DNA of 64,000 nucleotides from Norana najaformis (Eukaryota; Annelida; Clitellata; Crassiclitellata; Hormogastridae), in the NCBI GenBank assembly GCA_964023275.1, contig OZ029915.1:18267775-18331774 (forward strand), written 5' to 3'. The notes below the pieces were generated by a model. The model searched no databases. It saw nothing but the letters and a program-made list of their open reading frames with translations, and had not been told where the DNA came from. How positions within the stretch are numbered: position 1 is the stretch's first letter; each line of letters begins with the position of its first letter. Made by a program: the position numbers and the translations under genes. Shown piece after piece: positions 37,401 to 63,779 of this stretch.

Positions 37401-40400
37401 CATAACAGTTGGATTTTTCAGATTTTTGTCAGATAGTCACGTTTCACCTTTGAAAAATTTTGGAATGTGCTGTATAAATATCCAGAGCTTCAAAGTCAGA
37501 GGAATGCATATGCTTTTGGAACAGTTTTCCTCTGCAGCTACACACTGCTGCATTTGACTGTGTTCAGCAAACATTTTCAAACTGCCTTAAAATGCACTTG
37601 TTCAAATCAGTTAGATAGTCGTGTGTGCAATGCTTTTGTGAGGTACTTAAAACATGCCATGCTAAGCATCTTGATGCATACACCAGAAACTCAAAGTAAT
37701 GCTGTTTTGATAGCCATATCATGAACTGCCTTATACGAGATAGTGTTAAAACGAGTTTATTTTCTACAGGTGAATTAATTTTTTTGGATCTATGTCTCTG
37801 ATTGTGTTATGTCAAAATTCGTGCTATAATGAAGCATTTTATAACAAGTCTCTGGTGTATTTGCATAATGTGGCTTCTATTAAAATGCAATTTTCAATTG
37901 ATAAACTGTTACATTTCATTTTGTTTTAATTCAGTAACACAAGTTACCAACATAACTGTAACTGGAACTTTTATAGCACTGTTCAAGAGAAACTAATCGG
38001 AGTTGCTCTTTATGCTAGCTTAAATGTTGTTAAGTGTCATTAAAGAGATGAAAGTTCTTCAGTTTGCAAGCAGTATTCATATGATTCATATGACTAGAAA
38101 AGTTGCCAGTGTGTTCCTGGTCTGTGTTGCATCGAGGGTGCAGTTGTGTAGATATGTTTGTTTATCCTGAACACTAGATCGTAATTTATTCCATAGGTGT
38201 TGCAGCAACATATGCTAATAATTTCCGTTAGCATCTGGTAGATGTTACCACAGTTGAAGATGCAGCAATACTTATTTGCAGTGTAGAGCCCATCTTTTAC
38301 TAGGTTTAAAAATGTCTTAGCATATGGTGCAGATGCTACTTAGTCAGCTGTGTAACTTTCCAGTTGTATATATTATGATGTATGATGAATAACCAAAGGA
38401 TTATGAGGCAAGTATAATTTCTTGTGATTGTTGCTCCGATGTCTTGTTAGGTGTCTTGAGTTGGCGCCTGGAAATCTCACTGCTTTGATGTCACTGGCCG
38501 TCAGCTACACAAATGAAGTCTTGCAGCAGAAGGCTTGCGATGCTCTTCTCCAGTGGCTTCAGAAGAATCCACGCTATTCGCATCTAGTGCCAAAGGAGAT
38601 GGAAGACGCCAGAGAGAGGTTCCATTCTTTAAGGTATGCTGATCTTTTACATTCATTATGAAATGGCGTTTCTTACAATTATTACTGCAGTCACTGTGAT
38701 GTTGATAATGGTTGTTTCTGTTAATTAAATCTTTTTCTTTGTTTGTAGTAGTCATAATGAACTGAAAGATTTGTACATTAAAGCAGTACAAAGTGAAACC
38801 AGTGAAATTGATGCTGATGTCCAGGTAAGATTTTTACCTATAATGACTTCTGTCTTTGCTGGTCAGGTAGCCCTTTCATATCAGAGTAGTTTCATCAAAG
38901 TATTTTCTAATTTCAGGCAACTGCAGGTTTTATATGTCATTAAAGTATAGACAGATTTGTTTAATTTTTAGTCCCCAAGTTGTAATAAAAATTAATCAGC
39001 CAATGGCACTGTACTCATAACTGCATGAGACCACAAAAGTACATATTTACATATAAACAGTTGCCTTTCAGGGTTAGCTTAAGGGACTGCTCTTCTTCTG
39101 TGTCTAATGACAAACGTTAATTGTTTGTACATCTTGCTCCATGTACCTGCACCATAACTGCTGAATTCACACACACTTTGCATTACATGGCAAGTGCTCA
39201 ACCATTTGTGTCATACAAGTAATTCATATAGAGCCCCTGTTTACTGGAAACTGTACACACAGTACCTGTTGAATAAATGATCAGGCATTAGAAACAAACA
39301 GTTTAAATATTGACATATCTGGATGCATTGTGTTTAACCCTTTAACGACCGCAGAGATTTTTTCACCTACCCCCTCACGACCGCACATTTTTGGCAAAAA
39401 CGGCCAAAAAATAAAAAAAATTGAAATATTTAGTATTTAACCCATTGTCGTAAAAACTGAAGAAAATTAAAGGAAAAAGCCTATAAGTAAAACAGATTGA
39501 ACTTATGGTATCTCTGTTGGTTTTTGACATGTATTCATAAGGTAAGTACCATTCTTTAGCATTTTATCTCCTCTTCTCATTCACCTGTCAAGTCTTTTGG
39601 GGAAAAGTTTTTTTGGGTAACGAAAAGGTGGCCCCAACTGTACCCAAAAAAATTTGCTATATTTTTATCTTCAAGACAATCTACAACAAATTTTTAAATA
39701 ACAACATAGATTAATTGAGCACAAAATTGTGCAGAAATTGTTGCCAGATAGAACCAAACAGAAATTTTAAAATATTTTCATAACTGAAAGAGATACAGTT
39801 TGTTCAGTATTTAGACCGTTGTCGTAAAAACTGAAGAAAATTACAGGTAAAAGCCTAAAAGTAAAACAAATTGAACTTATGATATCTCTTTTGGTTTTTG
39901 ACATGTATTCATAAGGTAAGTACCATTCTTTAGCATTTTATCTCCTCTTCTCATTCATCTGTCAAGTTTTTTGAGGAAAATTTTTTTGGGTATCCAAAGT
40001 TGCCCCCAACCGTACCCCAAAAAATTTGCTATATTTTTATCTTCAAGACAGTCTACATAAAAATTGTAAGTGACAACATATGGTAATTGAGCACAAGAAA
40101 TGTGCAGAAATTGTTGCTAGATAGAATTAAAAAGAAATTTTCAAAATATTTTCAAAACTGAAAGAGATACAATTTTTTTAGTATTTAGACCGTTGTCGTA
40201 AAAACTGAAGAAAATTACAGGAAACGCCTAAAAGCAAAACTAATTGAACTGGTGATATCTCTGTCAGTGTTTGACATATAGACATAAGGTAAACACCAAT
40301 CTTTATCATTTTATCTTCTCTTCCAATCTGTAATTCTGTTTCTCAACACAACATTTTCTGGGTAACTGAAAACTGACCCACAATCAATGCAGGCATAGCC

Positions 40401-43219
40401 CTATAGCGGATGCCATTGTCATCAAACTCCATATCTATGTGCGAATCGTTCACTTCGTATTGCCAACAGTCTCGTGTGATCCATCTGACACGTTTTATTC
40501 ATCAGAAGAATCACAACTTTCGTTAATATACGACCATTCGGCGATCAATCGGCGAATTTCTTCCTCCGGTAAACAACGCTTTGCCATTTTGGGACATTTA
40601 AATATCCATTTTTATCTACACGCTGGCTGATTTAAATGTCCATTTTGATTGGTTGTTTTTTATATTTTGAGGCGTTTTCCAGGGATTCTGCTGATGTAAT
40701 ATGGATTAAAATTATACCTATTTGCCTAAATGACGTAGAATTCTAAAATTATAAGGATTACAAATTGAATAGAGGTTATGATATGACTGGCCCCACCTGC
40801 TACCATTTAGTACCATGCGGTCGGTAATGAGTTAAGATACTCCTGCTGTTGCTTAACTGCCTAGCTGGTTTTGCTCCATCCTGTCATAGGAATCTAAGTG
40901 TTTCAGTGTCATCTGTCCTTCGCCATAGATCTCTGCTCTGCAGCACAAATGTTCTGGTTGTCTCTCCATGCCATACTTCCATAATGCAAAATATTAGCTT
41001 GACAGTGGTTGGTCTTTCACTGTGGAACAGTCTGCCATGCAACCTGCGACATGAGCTAATTGCCCTTTCTCTGCCTCTGTTTTGTCAGCGATTGTAGACC
41101 ATTCTGTTCAATCGTGGTCTTGTTTTATCAGGTTAAGAGCACTTCTATGTAGTTTTCTTGAAGAGATGCTATGTAAATGTTCAATTACAATTATGATTAA
41201 ATATTATATGATGTGTACAATGGTGCACTTTTGATTCAGTGGTGCACTCAGTGTCTGCTGCTTTTTAGATTGGCCTTGGAGTGCTGTTCAATTTGTCAGG
41301 AGAGTTTGAAAAGGCTGTTGACTGTTTTACTGCAGCTATTCAAGTCAGACCTGAAGTAAGCGCTTTCAGTGTAACTTTTGACACTGATTATTTGAATTGT
41401 TTGTCAATTAAACTTATTTATTGATCATAATGCATTTGCTTTATAATAATAATAACAATAACAATAGATGGCTAATTATATAATAATAATTAGCCATCTC
41501 AGAATGCAATTTTTCATCCAGATAATTTCCTGAGGGATCATAAATACCTCAGGGCAAAAAAAAGTAATAATACTAATAATAGACTCTGGTGCCATTCATC
41601 TGTGTCCAGTGTCAGTATTGCTCTGGAAGCACTTTTCCAGATGTACTGTTGGTGAGACATAATTTTCTAGAGATTAGCATTTTAATTGTTATCTGATTTT
41701 CATTGCTGGTGTATTTTCTACATGAAATTTCTACATGCAATGTGCAAATTAAGAAATAAACTACTTGTTATGCCACAGAGCAAACAAAGGCTGCAACTAT
41801 AATGCAGCATATTGTCTAGCCTGACATTCATTAAGCATAGGGAATGGGAATTTTAAACCTCTGTGTCTCTAAACACTTTTAACCAAACTATCAAACTTTG
41901 TTACTTAGAAGTTTTTAAAATTTATTTATGCCTTTGGAAGTGGGGTGTTTTAGTTGACAGATACAATTTGTAGATGTCAAGTTATGTCTCTGATAAAAAA
42001 GGATGGCCTCTTGTTGGATTGCTTCAGCCAAATGCTCTTGCATGTCTTTTGCTCTAACCCTACCTCAGTTTATGTTCATATTAAGTACAACATGCCAGTC
42101 AGACTTAAGGTTTTCCGTGGTTAAGCCTATTTAGTTTTATTAATCAAGTACTGACATTTGGCGTTCAGATTCTCAAAGCAGCTCTTGCTGCGAATATGAA
42201 CCGAGTGATTGCTCATTGTTTAACATTAAAAGCCCTTAATTGGTGATAAGTGAACTCTGGATCTGAGGCTGACCTGTTCTAATGCTGTGTATAGGATTCG
42301 TTGTTGTGGAATAAGTTGGGTGCAACGTTAGCAAATGGCCGACGAAGTGAAGAAGCCGTGAGTGCCTACCATCATGCGCTCAACCTGTCTCCAGGATATG
42401 TTAGAACTCGTTACAATCTGGGAATAGCCTGCATCAACTTGGGTGTCTACAAGTATGGAAATTACAGATTTTGCAAAGGATTTTAATTCCAACTTTATTT
42501 CATTTTCTTTGCATATAGCTTAAACGTTTCTTTGCATATTAAAGGGCTTCAAGCACTTACATGAACTTTGGTGTAGCAGTACCAAGAAGTGAAATACACT
42601 ATTATTATTGTTTTACTGCAAAACAGAAATTTAACTTGTTTGAAATGGGTCAGTTCACACCTATACTCTGAAATTATTGCAATCAACTTGTGTCAAGTAT
42701 TCACCCGTCTCTCTTCCTGCATCAGTTCTGTAGGGGCAAAAATAATCCATGTCAGTAGTCTTTGTTGGGTCAGCATAGGACAAAGGCTAGCTAGACCTTC
42801 AGCTCTTATTGGCCATAAAGTGTAAGGATCTGGATGTATGGCTGTTATGGATGTTCTTAGTGTTCCCTGGGTCAGGTGGCTGTTGCTCCTGTTATTTTTT
42901 GTCTTTTCTTGCCAACTGGACAGGTGGTTTTTACTCATGCTCTAATCTTTCACAGCCAGTTAGACAGGTGGTTTAGCTCCAGTTTGTTCTTTATTTCAGA
43001 GAAGCAATCGAACATTTTCTGATTGCGCTTAACCTCCAGAAGAACAGTCTTGGCCCAAAGGGTGAACAGTCGGTCATGTCCAGCAACATCTGGTCGAGCT
43101 TACGCTTGGCCATTTCGTTATTTGGCCGAACAGATCTACATGTCACCTGTGACAATCGTGACCTGAACACGTTTAATAAGGAATTCAGTATCAGTTTGAC
43201 TGAGCCTGCCCTCAAATAA
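15221..43219 (+). CDS. PEX5: PEX5, peroxisomal targeting signal 1 receptor (15 coding exons)
   Basis: Coding exons: 15221-15319, 16790-16831, 17160-17192, 17483-17603, 18020-18227, 20885-20963, 24781-24878, 28345-28414, 31535-31678, 37215-37285, 38451-38633, 38749-38824, 41269-41355, 42295-42452 and 43000-43219. All introns are GT-AG and every phase agrees, giving 1689 nt and 562 residues; human isoforms are slightly longer. PEX5 binds proteins ending in SKL-like PTS1 signals in the cytosol, docks on PEX13/PEX14 at the peroxisome, delivers cargo and is recycled by ubiquitination. The start is the first ATG, giving [21 protein letters not shown], which aligns with the conserved PEX5 N-terminus. 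The gene converges on TTLL9. Introns hold most of the window's transposons; the longest is 5.5 kb. Confidence 0.96.
15780..16215 (-). mobile_element. LINE 3' end joined to a reverse-transcriptase fragment
   Basis: 15780-16050 repeats the last 265 bp of the LINE at 7466 with about six differences. From about 16060 the sequence switches to a different LINE segment whose complement resembles a reverse-transcriptase finger region, related to 27740-28190 (GATGAGCAACTATTTTCTCT versus GCTGAACAACTATTTTATCT). It lies in PEX5 intron 1. Confidence 0.65.
16229..16615 (+). mobile_element. LINE 3' fragment (reverse transcriptase C-terminus)
   Basis: The frame 16229-16564 reads [29 protein letters not shown] and [13 protein letters not shown], the C-terminal pattern of a CR1/L2-like LINE. 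An ATA-rich tail follows. It ends about 180 bases before PEX5 exon 2. Confidence 0.7.
16890..17010 (+). mobile_element. SINE 3' part
   Basis: GCCATCAATTGATGCTTCGT followed by GTGGTGCTTAATAAATACAG and an ATAATA-rich tail matches the 3' part of the tRNA-derived SINE at 26422-26545. The tRNA-like head is missing here. Confidence 0.55.
18361..18562. mobile_element. hAT-like MITE, 202 bp
   Basis: The element starts CAGTGTTCCCTCTAA and ends TTAGGGGGAACAGTG, an inverted pair typical of a widespread hAT-like MITE class. It is flanked by CTCCTGAT (18353-18360) and TTGCTGAT (18563-18570), a 6-of-8 match consistent with an old 8-bp target duplication. The interior includes a GTGTGTGCGCACATGCGCAC stretch. 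It lies 133 bases after the PEX5 exon 5 donor. Confidence 0.75.
19016..19450 (-). mobile_element. RTE-like LINE C-terminal fragment
   Basis: The minus frame reads [59 protein letters not shown] and [13 protein letters not shown], then shifts frame. The [16 protein letters not shown]...EGKRxRGRPR pattern is the familiar C-terminus of RTE-type LINEs. It directly abuts the inverted PEX5 exon 7 duplication. Confidence 0.85.
19525..19930 (-). repeat. Inverted partial copy of PEX5 exon 7 and its flanks
   Basis: The complement of this 406-bp block matches 24628-25018 almost base for base. It includes 150 bp of intron 6 (TTTCCATTTATTTCTATCTG, GCAGATATACAAACTCAATT), the acceptor, exon 7, the donor and about 140 bp of intron 7. 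Compared with the source it has a 16-bp tandem duplication (GGTTTGTGCTTTTTCA) after the donor and scattered substitutions. It lies in PEX5 intron 5, opposite to the gene. Confidence 0.92.
19682..19777 (-). pseudogene. PEX5 pseudo-exon 7
   Basis: Within the inverted copy the exon keeps its AG acceptor and GT donor, but has lost 2 bases relative to GCAGATGAATTC and so frameshifts after LVDKWTDD. It is antisense to PEX5 and could not encode the WADEF docking motif. Confidence 0.88.
19931..20100 (-). other. Unidentified coding-like segment beside the inverted exon copy
   Basis: The minus frame gives [20 protein letters not shown] and [18 protein letters not shown] before running into the duplicated intron sequence. 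It has protein-like composition but matches nothing I recognise, and the frame has no splice context. It could be a remnant of a mobile element that took part in the duplication. Confidence 0.3.
20790..20832 (+). repeat. GT-rich microsatellite
   Basis: A run of GTGT with interruptions passes into GTATGTATGTATGTG, about 50 bases upstream of PEX5 exon 6. Confidence 0.8.
21255..21620 (+). mobile_element. LINE endonuclease fragment
   Basis: Frames in this stretch read [20 protein letters not shown], the DIxxLxETWL signature of the AP-type endonuclease of non-LTR retrotransposons, and further on [16 protein letters not shown]. Stops and frame shifts show decay. It lies in PEX5 intron 6. Confidence 0.65.
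22435..22662 (+). pseudogene. piggyBac transposase N-terminal fragment
   Basis: 75 residues open with [20 protein letters not shown], followed by an acidic, Ser/Asp-rich stretch ([12 protein letters not shown]...[10 protein letters not shown]), the usual N-terminal face of piggyBac transposases. It stops at TGA 22660-22662, where the missing catalytic core should begin. Confidence 0.7.
22840..23040 (+). pseudogene. piggyBac transposase C-terminal cysteine-rich fragment
   Basis: The frame reads [20 protein letters not shown] and LCKVLCFHI. The C-x2-C...C-x3-C-x-H spacing is the C-terminal zinc-binding domain of piggyBac transposases. It lies about 180 bases after the N-terminal fragment, so some 350 residues of catalytic core have been deleted. 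Confidence 0.7.
24628..25018 (+). repeat. Source arm of the PEX5 exon 7 inverted duplication
   Basis: This contains the functional PEX5 exon 7 (24781-24878) and flanking intron. It pairs with the reverse copy at 19525-19930. The arms are about 4.7 kb apart and could form a long duplex in the pre-mRNA. Confidence 0.9.
25224..25815 (+). mobile_element. CR1/L2-like LINE 3' end with ATT-rich tail
   Basis: Frames give [40 protein letters not shown] and, after a frame change, segments like the conserved LWNSLP region. The element ends in ATTATTATTGTTATT repeats at about 25760-25812. A second copy of its 3' part is at 36890-37165. It lies in PEX5 intron 7. Confidence 0.7.
25821..25990 (-). mobile_element. 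tRNA-derived SINE
   Basis: The complement starts GGGGCACGGTAGCCGATTCG and continues AGAGTGCTCGGCTTGTAATG and GGGTTTGAGCC, which look like tRNA A-box and B-box regions of a Pol III promoter. A tRNA-unrelated body follows (CTTGAGCGAGTCCTTCACTC). Confidence 0.75.
26422..26545 (+). mobile_element. tRNA-derived SINE, second copy
   Basis: The head GGGGCACGGTGACCGACTG, then GAGTGCTCGACTTGTGAC and GGGTTCAGCGCC, parallels the SINE at 25821. The 3' part (ATTGATTGATGCTTAGTCAT, GTGGTGCTTAA) also occurs at 16890. Confidence 0.7.
27740..28190 (-). mobile_element. LINE reverse transcriptase fragment
   Basis: The complement reads [29 protein letters not shown], matching the NYRPISNLPFLSKVxEKxV pattern of the reverse-transcriptase N-terminal region in CR1/L2-like LINEs. 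The frame is open only in pieces. It ends about 150 bases before PEX5 exon 8. Confidence 0.65.
28677..28920. repeat. Left arm of a diverged inverted repeat
   Basis: Its complement (GTACAGCTGATAAAAATTTC, TTTGGTCTAACAGTTCTAAA, GACATCTCAAAGTTTCAC, ATTGGTTGAGTT) recurs in the same order at 30703-30921, with moderate divergence. The arms enclose about 1.8 kb of unidentified sequence in PEX5 intron 8. Confidence 0.75.
28921..30307. other. Unidentified interior between inverted arms
   Basis: Sequence bounded by the inverted arms at 28677-28920 and 30703-30921. Short frames (for example 29030-29353) show no recognised domain. It may be the body of an old DNA transposon, but no transposase motif is visible. 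Confidence 0.35.
30308..30689. mobile_element. mariner-like MITE, 382 bp, long inverted repeats
   Basis: It starts CACTGTGTCCGGAAAAATTC and ends with the exact complement. The two arms match for about 110 bp and the element is flanked by TA on both sides (30306-30307 and 30690-30691), the target duplication of Tc1/mariner elements. The interior of about 160 bp has no coding potential. It is inserted beside the right arm of the older inverted repeat in PEX5 intron 8. Confidence 0.92.
30703..30921. repeat. Right arm of a diverged inverted repeat
   Basis: It matches the complement of 28677-28920, beginning GTACAGCTGACAAATATT and running to ATTGGTTGAGTTAAGCC. Confidence 0.75.
30922..31534. other. 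Intronic sequence before PEX5 exon 9
   Basis: It resembles unique or old repetitive DNA. I see no exon or clear repeat other than the acceptor tract ending TTTCAG at 31534. Confidence 0.35.
31535..43219 (+). CDS. PEX5: PEX5 exons 9-15: TPR domain
   Basis: Residues 251-562 are the PTS1-binding tetratricopeptide domain. Recognisable repeat cores are [96 protein letters not shown] and [20 protein letters not shown]. The cargo-binding residues expected in the last repeats (the N in [10 protein letters not shown] and the R-x-NLG pattern) are present. The C-terminal helix region [20 protein letters not shown] is followed by a short tail ending at TAA 43217-43219. Exon 12 has adjacent TAGTAG acceptors at 38746-38751 that differ by one codon. 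Confidence 0.95.
32050..33660 (+). pseudogene. Decayed transposon-like ORF of unnamed family
   Basis: Frames broken by many stops read [31 protein letters not shown]-like segments and a C-terminal part at 33377-33600: [59 protein letters not shown]. The pattern V(x)ND-A-(x3)-V-LIQ-F followed by QFLLxVVxxxRxxYPD recalls a repetitive uncharacterised protein family common in marine invertebrate genomes. That link is from memory and the biochemical function is unknown. It lies in PEX5 intron 9. Confidence 0.45.
33756..35941 (-). mobile_element. Non-autonomous piggyBac element B with internal tandem repeats
   Basis: It is flanked by TTAA at 33752-33755 and 35942-35945, with CCC/GGG ends, the hallmarks of piggyBac insertion. 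Reading the minus strand, the order is the same as element A: transposase N-terminal fragment (complement of about 35480-35700), cysteine-rich C-terminal fragment (complement of about 35090-35250), and repeat units marked GGAGATAAAATGC at about 34645, 34275 and 33912. The N-terminal fragment has lost its frame. It lies in PEX5 intron 9, inverted relative to A. Confidence 0.88.
35946..36885. other. AT-rich intronic DNA without recognisable features
   Basis: This is PEX5 intron 9 sequence after element B. It is very AT-rich with T-runs. No exon, repeat boundary or protein similarity is visible. Confidence 0.35.
36890..37165 (+). mobile_element. LINE 3' end, second copy of the 25224 family
   Basis: It shares TTTTTGAACTCTCTTTCTGT-like sequence, GGCTGCCTCTGTCTTATTGG, ACTGATC and GATGTGATAGAAATTAT with 25520-25755, and likewise ends in ATAATAATA. 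It finishes 50 bases upstream of PEX5 exon 10. Confidence 0.65.
39338..40831 (-). mobile_element. Non-autonomous piggyBac element C with internal tandem repeats
   Basis: TTAA lies at 39334-39337 and 40832-40835. The minus-strand 5' end (CTCATTACCGACCGCATGGT) is near-identical to the start of element D. The N-terminal transposase fragment is the complement of about 40460-40590 ([14 protein letters not shown]). Repeat units carrying TAGCATTTTATCTCCTCTTC recur at about 39555, 39928 and 40303 (spacing 373-375). No C-terminal or catalytic part is visible. It lies in PEX5 intron 12. Confidence 0.85.
40849..41205 (+). mobile_element. LINE 3' fragment
   Basis: The frame 40849-41097 reads [18 protein letters not shown] and [19 protein letters not shown], the C-terminal LWNSLP signature. 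The segment GAGATGCTATGTAAATGTTC follows as the usual 3' tail region. It starts just after piggyBac element C and ends about 60 bases before PEX5 exon 13. Confidence 0.65.
41450..41502. repeat. Perfect hairpin in AT-rich intron
   Basis: GATGGCTAATTAT and ATAATTAGCCATC flank a short AT loop. The surroundings are ATAATA and AACAATA repeats. It lies in PEX5 intron 13, about 100 bases after the exon 13 donor. Confidence 0.7.
41503..42294. other. Remainder of PEX5 intron 13
   Basis: AT-rich sequence with no recognised exon or element. Confidence 0.35.
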
Positions 43220-43836
43220 GTGCCTTTAATTTCAGATTCCTACTTGAAGCAATGGTTTATGCATCAGCTTCCTGTTTTGTAAGTGATTTGCTACTTTTAC
43301 AGCCATTGTTTCTAGCATTATTTACCACCGATTTATAGACTTAAAAACTGAAATTCCATCTGAGTTAATTGTTTTGTGTTATTTTAATTACAGTTTCTTA
43401 AATAATGAACGTGGCTTCTTTTATACTTAGATGTGACTGAAGAAAAGCTGAAGTTCTTTAAATTCATTGTAATACTACTTATTATAAGTGAAGAGAAGAT
43501 TAAATTCATAATGCTGCTTATTTATAATTGAAACAAGATTAAGTTCTTGTAATTCATGTTGTTGTTACTAATCTATGAATAGCAAAATTCCTTAAATAAT
43601 TTAGTTTATGACTGATTTTTCTTCATGCTTTGATTTTTCCATGTTAGTTGTAAATATAAATGTACCAACAATTTATCCAGACACACTATGCTGGTTAGAG
43701 GCCTTAGTCTCCAGTCAAAGTACCCATTTATTTAAATGATATAGAGATACTCCAGAACAGAAATGGCTGCTTCCCGAGAACTTGAGAAAACCATGCAATG
43801 TCCATCCTTTAGAACAGTCTTGTGCACATATTTACA

Positions 43837-43935
43837 GGCACAGTAGCCAACTGGATAGAGCACTCTGTTTGTAATGTGCAGAGTATGTGTTTGAGCCTAC
43901 CCTTAGACTGTTACTGTATACGGTTATTAAGCAAG
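43837..43935 (+). mobile_element. tRNA-derived SINE head in the PEX5-TTLL9 interval
   Basis: GGCACAGTAGCCAACTGGAT, then AGAGCACTCTGTTTGTAATG and GTGTTTGAGCC, match the tRNA-like head of the SINE at 25821. It is too diverged in the stems to be a working tRNA gene. Confidence 0.75.
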
Positions 43936-43944
43936 TCCTTACAA

Positions 43945-44135
43945 TCCCAAACATCACCTCCCAAATCCCAAACATCACCATAGCCGCCACACTGTTTCTC
44001 TACCAGACTTTTGGATCTTGACCTGGAACCCGACCCCTTTTGCCTATCAGTTTAGTTTTGACTGAGCACCTGTGAATAAGCTGGTCCCTATGACGTGGTT
44101 TTCGTTGGGTACTGTAGAAATCTCGAGATTATGAT
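43945..44135 (+). repeat. Dispersed SINE-like repeat, near full length
   Basis: It includes GGATCTTGACCTGGAACCCG, TTTTGCCTATCAGTTTAG, AATAAGCTGGTCCC and TTTCGTTGGGTACTGTAGAA. This copy is uninterrupted at the position where the 13085 copy is split by a TIR element. Confidence 0.7.
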
Positions 44136-44709
44136 TACGATTCACTCACAATGGTTTTGCGCCTTTGACTCAGATTTACTGACTGTGGGCATAACAAATG
44201 CAAGGTAATAATAATAATATATATTCCTTCTAACTCAGCTCAAGTTACAATGTCTTCTTATGTTAAGATGCATCTGGTTCGATCCTTTTGACAGCCATGT
44301 TGACAGGTGCTTAAAATGTGCTTCACATCAACATACTCACATACATGTATAGTACTCAATACACAATCCACTGGCGTGCTATGCCTTTCCCTTAAAGCTT
44401 CACTGGTTTCAACCAAGGATCACACTAGCAAGTGGCCACAAATACTAGTACTAGTAAATTCAATAATAATAATAATTATAATAAAATTTAATAACACAGT
44501 ATGTTTTAAAACTGACATAAAAGCTGACAGAATATAATAAATATCTTAATTATGTTGCATTTTTAGAATACTGAGATAAGCAGATGAGATAAGCTTCAGC
44601 TACAAAATCCAATCAGAGATACTAGAAATAATCCTGTGACCTAAGTGCACAGTTAAAATTTCCACTCCCTTCTTGGTCATGCAATGCCCCTGAAGATTAC
44701 AAATACCCT

Positions 44710-44815
44710 CTGCAGACATGTCGAATGTGTGACAGGATAAAATGTTCCCAGCCAAAATGTCTTGGATAAAATGTTCCCAGCCAAAATGTCTTGGATAAAA
44801 TGTCCCAGGGCATAA
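44710..44815. repeat. Short tandem repeat, about 29-bp unit
   Basis: The unit GGATAAAATGTTCCCAGCCA + AAATGTCTT occurs twice, followed by a partial third copy (GGATAAAATGTCCCAGGGC). Related GGGACATTTAATCC sequence occurs near 45390. Confidence 0.75.
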
Positions 44816-45944
44816 TAGAGGGACTGGACAATATCTCCCAAAGGAAAACAAAAATTATGTAATCTGTTAAAAATTAATATTGATACACTATAGAGTCTTT
44901 GGAAGAAATACTACCAGAATCAAATAATTTTGTAACAGAGCCTTTGGAATAAATAATTCTGGCAGGTTAGTGCTACTGGAAACATAGACATTTACAGGAG
45001 CTTTAAATTTATTTTGTTGCCTGAATTCTATGTTTTCAAACTGTTACATTTAGAATTGAACAGCATGATGTGAAAATTTTGTTTTGGCAGACAGAACTTG
45101 GCCAACTTAAAGCAAAAAATGAAAGACACACCAGTGAATGGATGATGCACTGTGTGCAGTTGTTCATGATTACAGCAACCACAATATTATGCAGTACTTG
45201 GCAGACGTTGCACGCAGTTTAAACTTTAAAATTGTCTAAACTTGATCTATGTTTGAAAATAAAATTGCAGTTTCTTTTCGTCAGTCAGTCAATTCATAGT
45301 TGACTCTTACTGCACATCATCATGTATGCAAATGCACTGACAAGTGGAACATTTTGTCTGGGAAAATAATGTTTTCCAGGACATTTATCTGGGGACATTT
45401 AATCCTAGTATTGCTAAATGTGAATGATTGACGAAAGGCTTCTGTGACTGGCATCCATCCAGATGATAGCACACTGGCTGACGGGAAAATGCTGACCCGC
45501 TGCTGCTTCATCAGCTACTTAGATGAAGTCTGTATTGACTTGTAAAGGTGACGAAGTTGCTGTTTTCGCTCATTTATGCAGCCTACAAAAACAAGGATAA
45601 ATAAATGTGAGTCCTAACATCATTATAATAATACCTTATAGATGAGATTAGTCAAGCCACTAATAACGGTGCAACACGAATGTCCAGCTGCATCAGTTCC
45701 GCTGGTGGTTGTTCCAACGTACATGCACAACTGGTTAATAGACATGCATGCACTTTTATCTGTACGTAGCACTTTTATCTATACATAGATGTCTTTTGTT
45801 TACATACCAGTTATATATGTCCTTCCCTTCTTTCCTTTATTTCTTCCATCCTGCTTATCTTTCACTCTTTTCTATCTTCCTCACTGCCTTCCTTTCTTTC
45901 TTTAATTCTTCATCCCTTCCTTCCATCTTTTCTTACTTACTTCT
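44816..45944. other. Convergent intergenic region
   Basis: This separates the PEX5 stop (43219) from the TTLL9 stop (46091). Apart from the listed repeats I see no gene. Polyadenylation sites for both genes should fall between 43220 and 46088; several AATAAA-like words occur, but none can be assigned. Confidence 0.35.
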
Positions 45945-45949
45945 GTGCC

Positions 45950-45993
45950 GTATGTATGCATGCATGTATGTATGTATGTATGTATGTATGTAT
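45950..45993 (+). repeat. GTAT microsatellite
   Basis: GTATGCATGCATGTATGTAT continues as (GTAT)n. It lies about 100 bases from the TTLL9 stop codon, in its 3' flank. Confidence 0.85.
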
Positions 45994-46088
45994 CAAAATA
46001 CTTAATGCAGCGCCTTTTAAATACCTCACAAAGGTGCTATTAAGTCTTTTAAACTTTCACTTCTAATTCTACTTCATTTCCTGCTTTT

Positions 46089-63779
<17,691 letters not shown>

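Noticed and set aside
43837-43925. Possible tRNA gene
   Set aside because: A- and B-box-like words are present, but acceptor and other stems do not pair and related copies occur elsewhere, so it is a tRNA-derived SINE.
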